Source: Molossus alvarezi (Eukaryota > Chordata > Mammalia > Chiroptera > Molossidae). Taken from it: a DNA stretch of 64,000 nt. This document shows positions 55,262 to 64,000 of this stretch, piece after piece (the stretch's first letter is position 1; each line of letters begins with the position of its first letter). The stretch is taken from contig CM073885.1 in NCBI GenBank assembly GCA_037176705.1, positions 166,584,290 to 166,648,289 of the forward strand, in the 5' to 3' direction. The notes beneath the pieces were generated by a model. The model was not told the DNA's origin, did no database searches, and saw only the letters and a list, made by a program, of their open reading frames with translations. The translations under genes and the position numbers were made by a program.

Positions 55262-56650
55262 TATCTTCACTGTTGAAAGTATTATAGATGTCCTCCCTCT
55301 TTTCCCCCATTTACCCCCCTCCTTGTCTCTCCTGCCACCCTCCTGCCTTCCTAGGCTAATGTCTGTGACCATTGGTTTTGCATATATGTGTATAAGTTTT
55401 TTGGTTTATCTCTTCCTGTGCCCCTCCTTCCCTTTGAGGTTCCTCAGTCTAACAACCAATTTGTACTTCTTAATCCCTTCGACTTTCTCATCCATCCCCT
55501 CAACAACCCTCCCATCTGGCAACCAACTAAAAGTTCTCTGTATCTATGAGTCTGTTTCTGTTCTGCTTGTTCATTTTGTTTGTAAATTTAGTTATTTATA
55601 GATATGTATTTATTGTCATTTTATTGTTAATATTTTTGATCTTCTTCTGCAAGAAGTCACTTCAACATTTCGTATAATACTGATTTGGTGGTGATGAACT
55701 TCTTTAGTATATTTTTATCTGGGAAACTCTTTATATGTCCGTAGATTCTAAATGATAGCTTTGCAGGATGGAGTAATCTTGGTTGTAGGTCCTTGCTTTT
55801 CATCACTTTAAATATTTCTTGCCACTCCCTTCTGGTCTACAAAGTTTCTTTTGAGAAATCAGCTGACAGTCTCATGGGAGCTCCCTTGTAGGTAACTAAC
55901 TGCTTTTCTCTTGCTGCTTTTAAGATTCTCTCTTTGTCATTAACCTTTTGCATTTTGATGATGATGTGTCTTGGTGTGGGCCTCTTTGGGTTCATCTTGC
56001 TCTCTGTGCTTCCTGGACTTGTATGTCTGTTTTTTCACCAAGTCAGGGGAGTTTTCTGTCATTTTTTTCCCAGTAGGTTTTAAATTTCTTGCTCTGTCTC
56101 TTCTCCTTCTGTCACCCCCATGATACGAATGTTGGTACACTTGATGTTGTCCCAGAGGCTCCTTACCCTATCCTCATTTTTTTTTTTGCTGTTCTGATTG
56201 GGTATTTTTTTCTTCCTTACATTCTAAATTGATGGTTTTCCTCTTGGCTTTTCCTACTCTACTATTGATTCCCTGTAAATTATTATTTATTTTAGTTAGT
56301 GCATCCTTCATTTTTGACTTATCCTTTTTTATGCTCTTGAGGTCCTCACTAAGTTTCTTATAACTAGTGTTTTAAACTCTGTGTCTGTTAGATTGCTTAT
56401 GTCCATTTCATTTAGTTTTTTTCCTGGAGTTTTGTGCTATTCTTTCATTTGGGACATGTGCTTATTTCTATGTATTAGGTAAAGTTGCTATGTCTCCCAG
56501 GCTTGGTAGGGTGGCCTATTGTAGTAGGTGTCCTGTAGGATCCCGTGGCACAGCCTCCCTGATCACTCCATCTAGGCCTTCGAGGTGCACCCCTTATGTG
56601 AACTGTACACATTTCTGTTGTAATTGCCTTTGCCCATTGCAATCATCTCC
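55262..56650 (-). mobile_element. Old half-L1-like element, antisense
   Basis: Minus-strand order is part of the 5'UTR, decayed ORF1 (about 56,440-55,645), then directly the L1 3'UTR to 55,265. ORF1 landmarks are visible in antisense: ATCAGCTGACAGTCTCATGG, GATGATGATGTGTCTTGGTG and CTTTGCAGGATGGAGTAATC. There are several stops. The ORF1-to-3'UTR junction matches 24,530-24,640 (ACAAACAAAATGAACA follows in both). No ORF2 lies between. Confidence 0.8.
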
Positions 56651-56659
56651 ATAATAAAG

Positions 56660-57925
56660 TGATAAGAACTTGTGGGGTTTGCAAATAATCTTAGTAATAG
56701 GATTGTTCCTCTGGCAATAAACCACTTGTGCTTATATTAACCTCCTAAATCTAAATGGAATCATTTCCAAAAGATGATCTTTCTGTTTTTGTTGTCCCTG
56801 AATGCTCTGAAATTTAGCATGTGATGTCGGATACACTAAGGTATGTGTGTGCTTATGTCCTGGGCACGAGACTGATAACCAACTAGCCTGCAACCAAGTG
56901 AGTGCTAAGGAACTGAGATCTGTCAGTTTCTAACTGACCATACCCTTATTTCTGTAGACTGTACAAGACACAGAAACAGCATTGTTTTGTTTTTTAGATT
57001 AGAAATGCTTTCTTATTAATGATTTTTCTCTAATTGACATATGTGTACATTAATAGTGAAGAAATGTAAAAGCCCAAGCTTACTAGGAAACCATACATTT
57101 GAAAAATCCTCTAACATCAAACATTACGACAAATATCTTTTCTTGGCATTGGGAAAATGGTGATCTAAAGCATCTGAGCCTGGATTGTAATCCCTCTGAG
57201 AGTTCCTTTTGTACTGAGTAGTAGAACTGGTTAAAATATACTTTGCCGAATTCTGGGCCTTGAAGGTATTTCATTGTTGTGGGCGTTCTTAGCTTCACTA
57301 GACTTAGAAAGAGCCTTGTTCCAGAAGTATAAATAACAGTTTTCTCATAGCCTTTCATTCATTATATTTCAGATGCAGAATTATTTCCCAGCATCAGCAC
57401 CAACCTCTCATTCTTCCTCCATCTTTCCCAGTACGGGTATTCTGACATAAGATATTTCTTTTGCAATCCTGAACCCAGCAGTCTGCATCATCGCATAGTA
57501 TATAGCTCCAGATGTTTCTCTTTTACATTCATGCTTGCATAATCATTACATTGAAAAGCTTTTGTGTCCTAGTGGGTGCTCACTTTGGTTTTATTTGCAA
57601 GGAAAGAATATGATCTTAAATTTTAAGAAAAATATTTTCTTATAAGCCTTCTGAAAAAGTAGGTGAGTGTAGGAGGCATGCCTGCACTATTTTAGAGAAG
57701 AGTCTAAACAAATAAAAAACACTCAGCATAGAAAAATACACTTGCTTAATAGTTGTTCATTTTGGAGAAAATGCTATAATTTTATATTTTTTTGAGAGGA
57801 CTTTTGATATTTCCAACAAAATAGATTATATCATAAGAAGCAACCATTGGCGTGGAAGGCTAAGCAGATGACCACTGAGGATGTTGTTAAATACCAATGG
57901 GCTGCCTTTTAAGAATTGGGCTGCC
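56660..57925. other. No gene seen
   Basis: Includes a 91-codon minus-strand ORF (57,358-57,083) of unknown nature. No family recognised. Confidence 0.35.
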
Positions 57926-57929
57926 TTTT

Positions 57930-58265
57930 AAGAATATTTCTTCATTGGTGTATAACTGACATATAAAATTGTAAGATTTAATGTACATACACCGTGAAAG
58001 CATTCCCCTTATTGAGTCAATTAATATATCTATCACATCACATATTTGTCTTTTTTGGGGGGGGATGATAACATTTACATTCTACTCTCTTAGAAAATTT
58101 CAGTTATATAATACAGTGTTATCAACTATGGTCATTATATTTTACATTAGATCCTCAGACTTCATTCCTCTTATAGCTGGAAGTTTGTGCCCTTTACCAA
58201 CTTCTCTCTATTTCCCCCACCTACCACCCTCTACCACCACTTTTCTACTCTCTGTTTCTAAGTTT
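57930..58265 (-). mobile_element. Old L1MA-like 3'UTR, antisense
   Basis: TTGGTGTATAACTGACATAT, ATATCTATCACATCACATAT, CTACTCTCTTAGAAAATTTC and AGCTGGAAGTTTGTGCCCTT. Confidence 0.7.
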
Positions 58266-58554
58266 GACTTAAAAAAAAAAGTTGTTAGGTTGAATGAAGA
58301 GGAATGATGCAAATAAACTTGAGAGTTTTGTGGGTTTTTTTTTTAAAGCAAGTGATCCTGTAGACTCTGTTCCTAGATATTATTTCACTATCTGATTATG
58401 GCAACAAATGTTTTAGTATAATTTATCAGTACCAGATTTCATAATATATGACTCATTCTAAGTGTTCTATTCCTAAACTGCTATATTAGAATTTTGCCTG
58501 CCATATAATAAGTGTTCAATAAAATATTCATTGAATGAATAATTTTACAGGTAG

Positions 58555-58625
58555 AATTTATTGAGTACCTACTATGAGCCAGGCACTGTTCTAAGCAATA
58601 CATAAATATAACAGTTGGAATATAA
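58555..58625 (-). repeat. MIR fragment
   Basis: TTTATTGAGTACCTACTATG then AGCCAGGCACTGTTCTAAGC. Confidence 0.6.
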
Positions 58626-59140
58626 TGTTTGTACCTTTTCCCACTGGGATTTATAAGTCATTAAGTTATCAGCACCTCTCCAATAGTAGATATATTGAAA
58701 TAAGATACTCCAAAAACATGTTTACGGTGCCTACACTGATTTAAAAATTTTTTTTTATTAATTCATTTTTGTTACAGATGTTTCTCTTTTTTACCCCCAT
58801 TGACACCCTCCTCTCGATCCCCCCACATCCCTAACATTGTTGTCTGTCTATTGGTTGCACATACATGCATATAAGTGCTTTGGTTTATCTCCCCCTCAAC
58901 CCCCTCTTCTGAGATTTGTTAGTCTGTACCCTACTTCTGGGTCTATTTTTCTCATCAGTTTGTTTTGTTCATTATATTCCACAAATAAGTGAAATCATGT
59001 GATATTTGTCTTTCTCTGATTGACTTGTTTTGCTTATGATAATACTCTCCAGGTCCCTTCATGTTGTTTCAAAGAGAAGAGATCATTCTTTCTTATAGCT
59101 GCGTATTATTCCATTGTGTGTATATACCACAGCTTTTTTT

Positions 59141-59382
59141 TTTTTATCCTCACCCGAGGATATTTTTCCATTTTTTGTACAGATAGAGTGGGAGGGAGAG
59201 AGAGGAAGGGAGAGAGAGAGAAACATCGACGTGAAGGGACACATCGAGTGGCTGCCACCCGCACGACCAACCAGGGCCGGGGACAAACCGCAACCGAAGT
59301 ACATGCCCTTAGCGGGAACCAAACCCGGGTCTCTCCGGACCGCAGGCCAACGCTCTAACCGCTGAGCCAAACTGGCCAGGGC
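59141..59382 (-). mobile_element. Ves-type SINE (GAGGAC-tail subfamily)
   Basis: Complete. Target duplication TACCACAGCTTTTTT lies on both sides (about 59,125 and 59,387). Confidence 0.96.
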
Positions 59383-59850
59383 AATGTACCACAGCTTTTT
59401 TATCTACTCATCTATTGATGGGCACATGGGCTGTTTCCAGATCTTAGCAATTATAAATAGTGCTGCTATGCACATGGGGGTACATATATTCTTTCTGACT
59501 GATATTTCAGGCTTCTTAGGGTATATTCGTAGAAGTGGTATCACTGGGTCAAATGGCAATTCCATTTTTAATTTTTTGAGGTAACACCATAGTGTTTTCC
59601 ATAGTGGCTGCACCAGTCTGCATTCCCACCAGCAGTGTACTAGAGTCCCCTTTTCTCCACAACTTCGCCAGCACTTGTTGTTTGATGATTTGTTGATGGC
59701 GGCCATTCTGACAGGTATGAAGTGATACCTTATAGTTGTTTTAATTTGCATCTCTCTGATGATTAGTGACATTGAGCATTTTTTTATATGTCTCTTGGCC
59801 ATTTGTATGTCCTGTTTGCAGAGGTGTCTATTTAGGTCCTCTGCCCATTT

Positions 59851-60102
59851 TTTTTTTTATTTTTTATCCTTACCCGGGAATATTTTTCCATTTTTTTTGT
59901 TCAGATAGAGTGAGAGGGAGAGAAAGGAAGAGAGAGAGAGAAACATTGACATGAAAGGGACACATCAAGTGGCTGCCACCCACACGACCAACCAGGGCCG
60001 GGGATGAACTGCAACCAAGGTACATGCCCCTAGTGGGAACCGAACCTGGGTCTCTCCAGACCACTGGCCGATACTCTAACTGCTGAGCCAAACTGGCCAG
60101 GG
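59851..60102 (-). mobile_element. Ves-type SINE (GAGGAC-tail subfamily)
   Basis: Complete. Target duplication CCTCTGCxCATTTTTT is at 59,838 and 60,103. Confidence 0.96.
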
Positions 60103-61411
60103 CCCTCTGCTCATTTTTTAATTGGGTTCTTTGTCTTCCTTTTGTTGAGCTGTATGAGCACTCTATATATTTTGGAAATTAATCCCTTATGTGATGTATC
60201 ATTGGCAATTATGCTCTCTCATAGAGTGGGATCTCTTTCTGTTTCGATGGTTGTTTCTTTTGTTGTGCAGAAGCTTTTTAGTTTGATATGGTTCCATGTG
60301 TTCATTTTTTCCTTTGTTTCTCTTACCTTAGGCATTGTATCAGTGAAAATTCTGCTGCATGTGATGTCTGAAATTTTGCTGCCTATATTTTCTTCTAGGA
60401 TTTTTATGGATTCACAAGTTACATTTAAATCTTTTATTTGTTTTGAGGTTACTCTTGTGTATGGTATAAGTTTATGGTCTAGTTTCATTTTTTTGAATGT
60501 TGCTGTTCAATTTTCCCAACACCATTTATTGAAGAGGCTGTCTTGACTCTACTGTATGCTCTTGCCACTTTTGTCAAAGATTAATTGTGCATAATAACTT
60601 GGGTAAATTTCTGGGTTCTCTGTTCTGTTTCATTAATCTATGTGCCTCTTTTTGTGCCAGTACTAGGCTGTTTTAATTACAATGACTTTGTAGTATAACC
60701 TCATATCTGGTATTGTGATACCTCCTATTTTGTTCTTTTTTTTCAAGATAGCTGTGGCTATTTGGGGTCTTTTATGGTTCCATGTACATTTTTGGAGTAT
60801 TTGTTCTAGTTCTGTGAAATCCGTCATTGGTATTTTGATGAGGATTGCATTGAATCTATAGATTGCTTTGGGTAATATGGACCTTTTAATGATGTTAATT
60901 TTTCCAATCCATGAACAAGGTATATGCTTCCACTTTTTTATCTTCCTCTATTTCTTTTTTTCAATGTCCTATAGTTTTCTGTGAAGAGGTCCTTTACTTC
61001 TTTGGTTAAGTTTATTCCCAGGTATCTTAATTTTTTTGCCGCAGTGGTAAATAGGATCGTTTTTTTAGTTTCTTTTTCTGTGAGTTCATTGTTGGTGTTT
61101 AAGAATGCCATCCATTTCTTGCCATTAATTTTGTATCCTGCTACTTTGCCAAATTCATTTATTAAATCTAGAGTCTTTAGTGTTTTCTATGTACAATATC
61201 ATGTCATTTGCAAATAATGACAGTTTCACTTCTTCCTTTCCAATTTGGATCCCTTTTGTTTTTTCTTCATGTCTAATTGCTGTCGCAAAGACTTCTATGT
61301 TAAATAAGAATGGTTAAAGTGGGCATCCCTCTCTTGATACTATTCTTAAGGAAAATGCTTGTAATTATTGCCCATTGAGTATGATGTTGGCTGTAGGATT
61401 TTCTTTTCTTT

Positions 61412-61643
61412 TTTTTTTTAATCCTCACCCGAGGACATTTTTCCATTTTTTGTTCAGATAGGGGGGCGGGCGGGAGAGAAACATCGACATGAAAGGGACA
61501 CATTGAGTTGTTGCCACCAGCACAACCCAACCAGGGCTGGGGGGAAAAACTGCAACCAAGGTTCATGCGCTTAGGGGGAACCAAACCCTGGACTCTCTGG
61601 ACCGCAGGCTGACACTCTAACTGTTGAGCCAAACTGGCCAGGG
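61412..61643 (-). mobile_element. Ves-type SINE (GAGGAC-tail subfamily)
   Basis: Complete except for a shortened T/C region (GGGGGGCGGGCGGGAGAGAA). Target duplication TGGCTGTAGGATTTT is at 61,388 and 61,644. Confidence 0.95.
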
Positions 61644-62365
61644 CTGGCTGTAGGATTTTTATATATGGCCTTTATTATGTCATGATGTGATTTCTCTATT
61701 CCCACATTGCTGAGTATTTTTATCAGAAATGGGTTCTGGATTTTGTCAAATGCTTTTTCAGCCTCTGTTAATAAGATCATATGGTTTTTATCTTTTATTT
61801 TGTTTATGTGGTGTATCACATTTATTAATTTGCAAATATTGTACCAACCTTGCATCCCTGGGATGAATCCCACTTGATCATGATGAATAACTTTTTGATG
61901 TATTGCTGGATCCGATTTGCTAATATTGTGTTAAGGATTTTGGCATCTGTGTTCATCAGGGATATTGGCCCATAGTTTTCTGTCTTTGTAGTGTATTTAT
62001 CCAGTTTTGGAATTAGGATCATGCTGGCCTCATAAAATGAGTTTGGAAGGCTTCCATCTTCTTGGATCTTTTGGAATTGTTTGAGGAGAATGGGTATTAG
62101 ATCTTCTTTGAATGTTCAGTAGAACTCCCCCGTGAAGCCGTCTGGACCTGGGCTTTTGTTTGCTGGGAGATTCTTGATCACATGTTCAATTTTCTTAGTT
62201 AATGGTCTGTTCAAGTTATCTATCTCTTCCTAGTTCATTTTTGGGAGACTATATATTTCTAGAAATTCGTCCATTTTGCCTAGATTGTCCAATTTGTTGG
62301 CGTATAATTGTTCATAGTATATTTTGATGATCCTTTGTATTTCTGTGGTGTCTGTAATCCTGACA

Positions 62366-62640
62366 AGTCATCTTGCTGATTTCCTTAATCGCTCCATTTA
62401 AGTCAATGAGAAGCTGCCCCATGAGGACAACTTCATCCCTGGCTGGCTCCAGTGCTTGGAGTTTTCTTCCTTTTAAAGAAGAATTTCAGGCAGGTTTCTG
62501 GAATTTTACAGCCCGTTTAACTTTGTCCCTGGCATTTAAGGTACTTAAAGCAAATGAGATCTTGTTATTCTGTGTCTTAAGTAATTGTCGGAGAGTCTGG
62601 TCTGGATCTTACTGTTCTTTTCTCTCAAAACAGATTAAGA
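62366..62640 (-). pseudogene. Degraded coding-like segment joined to the L1 5' end
   Basis: One minus-strand frame runs about 80 codons with one internal stop and a lysine-rich, protein-like composition (LRQLLKTQNNKISFALSTLN, LLIDLNGAIKEISK). It is contiguous and in sense with the truncated 5' end of the L1. I do not recognise the protein. It may be a retrocopy fragment, an exon relic or chance. Confidence 0.3.
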
Positions 62641-63054
62641 CAATTCCTGATTGAGAGTCAGAACCTGCGGCTCTGCTCCCCTGGTGTTGCCGTAGATGGG
62701 TTGAGGGTATATGGACACAGCAAGTGACTGATCCCTGATTGTAGGTAGGCTTATTTAAGGCCTCTCGGAGGGACATGCATAGCTCTGAAAAAGCCTGAGA
62801 AGCACTGGTCCAAGAGATACTTAATCATTTATTTTCTGGGTTTTCTGACATAAGATCACCAGAACATTAGATTGATAGTTTATATGACAATAATTTTTTA
62901 TAGACATTCACTCAGAGAATTACAGCATGTGTCCAAACACTTTTTCGTTTTTTGGAGATTGTTATGTTAAAAAAAAAAAAAAAGGCCACATAGGGGTTGC
63001 AGGAGTCAGGAGCTCTCAGGCTCAGTTATTGGAACTGGTGTAGAGTCAGTCGGC

Positions 63055-63483
63055 ATGGTCCGGCATGAACATACCGTCAGAGGCTGTCCGACAACACGGT
63101 CTTTAACAACACTAGGCTGTCCCGAACCCCTAGTGATAGAATTGTTTACCTTTACACTAAAATGTTTGAGAAAGCACCCGAATCTGCATGCAGCCTGTGC
63201 CCAGGCTGATGTTGCGGAGCTCTGCTGTGAGACCCACAGTTCTAATGAGGTTGTCTGAAATGAAAAATCACGGCTGCAGGGCCGGGGTGGGTCTGTGTGC
63301 CAAATGCGTCCGTGACAGGGTCAAGCGTGCCCTCCTTCCTGAGGAGCAGAAAATCGTTGTGTAAGTGTTGAAGGTACAAGCACATAGTCAGGAAGCTAAA
63401 TAGAAAAAAAGGAAGCAGGTTTTTTGAGTAATACAAATAAAAGGCTTTTTCTAGTATTTCTCTTGTAAAAAAAAAAAAAAAGC
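63055..63483 (+). pseudogene. RPL34: RPL34 processed pseudogene
   Basis: Retrocopy of the mRNA for large-subunit ribosomal protein L34. The start ATGGTCCGGCATGA matches the parent start; a one-base deletion at about codon 4 shifts the frame. Then [16 protein letters not shown] and [19 protein letters not shown] are read, followed by stops and further shifts. The conserved C-terminal [12 protein letters not shown] and EEQKIVV reappear near 63,300-63,360, then a premature TAA replaces a lysine codon. The 3'UTR has AATAAA (63,436-63,441) and A15 (63,469-63,483). There are no introns. A possible target duplication (AxGCCxCATAG) is at about 62,982 and 63,483. RPL34 retrocopies are common in mammals. 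It cannot encode L34. Confidence 0.9.
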
Positions 63484-63484
63484 C

Positions 63485-64000
63485 TCATAGAATGAATTGT
63501 TACTGAGGATACATGCATGGAACAGCATTCGTTACGTTGTTAAATTATTCCTAGTGCAGCTGCGGGGAGCTATGCGAGGAGCTAACGTTCTTTCCCTGGG
63601 AAACAGGAAGCACCACAGGTAACAATCATTTTCCTTCTCTGCTTCCCATTTCATAAATAACTTTATTTTTTGTGGAAGCCAAGTGTTAAATTTTATGTTG
63701 AGCTGATCTTATTTTAAAAATTAAAAAAACTTTTCTTCAAAAGACTTGCATTTTTATACAGGAATTAACCTGAAAGATTCCTTAAGAAGTACGCTTTAAA
63801 AATTGCCAAGGAAATTATAGGCTTGAGAAAAATACCTATTTGGCTTTCTTTCCTTTGACTTTATAATAGAACTGCCCATTGACTTTATAATGAAGCTACA
63901 AACTGATATTTGCCAAGGGATAATATAAGGATGGCCTTTTTACATCTTGGAATATATAAAGGCTGATTGAAATATTTCCTATCCAAAAACCTTCTCTTGA
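63485..64000. other. No gene seen
   Basis: A/T-rich. A short GCAGCTGCGGGGAGCTATGC patch at about 63,556. Nothing recognised. Confidence 0.4.

Larger units (their letters stand above)
58743..62365 (-). mobile_element. 5'-truncated L1 (ORF2 + 3'UTR), antisense, with three nested SINEs
   Basis: Minus-strand ORF2 pieces include [10 protein letters not shown]...[16 protein letters not shown] (RT fingers), [32 protein letters not shown], and near the C terminus [17 protein letters not shown] and [10 protein letters not shown]. The catalytic motif reads FAND instead of FADD (codon at 61,206-61,208), and frameshifts are present, so it is inactive. The 3'UTR runs to 58,745. SINEs sit at 59,141-59,382, 59,851-60,102 and 61,412-61,643. 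Confidence 0.93.

Noticed and set aside
59404..59802. 132-codon minus-strand ORF as a host gene
   Set aside because: It is the C-terminal part of L1 ORF2 ([17 protein letters not shown]).

Overview
The window is mammalian nuclear DNA, almost certainly from a bat and probably a vespertilionid or close relative. About 27 copies of a tRNA-derived SINE carry the box A/box B promoter and the T/C-rich 3' part typical of the bat Ves family. Alongside them are young LINE-1 (L1) copies and older mammal-wide repeats (MIR, L2, MaLR LTRs, Tigger-like and hAT-like DNA transposons, ERV LTRs). I found no intact host protein-coding gene. Most short ORFs are translations of SINEs, L1s or simple repeats.

Layout. 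1-5.2 kb: weak LTR-like and coding-like relics, a TCCC microsatellite, an old antisense L1, an unidentified processed retrocopy and an 85-bp inverted repeat. 5.2-21 kb: SINEs, MaLR LTRs, MIR, Tigger and hAT relics, large CCCTT/TTTC satellites and old L1M fragments. 21.2-25.9 kb: a 5'-truncated L1 carrying a younger nested element. 26.7-27.3 kb: a truncated L1 whose insertion includes about 355 bp beyond the usual L1 end (probable 3' transduction). 28-36 kb: L2, Tigger, SINEs, L1 ends, a possible 103-bp exon and a 655-bp solo LTR. 37-45 kb: a cluster of LTRs of several families. 45-56.7 kb: L1 fragments, SINEs and an antisense half-L1-like element. 57.9-62.4 kb: an antisense L1 with three SINEs. 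63.0-63.5 kb: an RPL34 processed pseudogene.

The most notable item is the 2.2-kb element at 22,715-24,944. It has a complete L1-type 5' end with a GC-rich leader, one intact 313-codon ORF1, a 3' UTR, a poly(A) signal and a poly(A) tail. It has no ORF2 and is bounded by a perfect 16-bp target-site duplication. This is the half-L1 (HAL1) architecture in a young-looking copy. An older antisense relative (55,262-56,650) has the same ORF1-to-3'UTR junction, which argues for a propagating lineage rather than a one-off deletion. Its reverse transcriptase would have to come in trans from an L1.

Other items worth checking are two tRNA-half-only SINEs sharing the same 3' end, a SINE pair that used the same target site, an inverted SINE fusion, and a possible mRNA-L1 chimera. 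All family names come from recognition by eye, and boundaries of old repeats are approximate.
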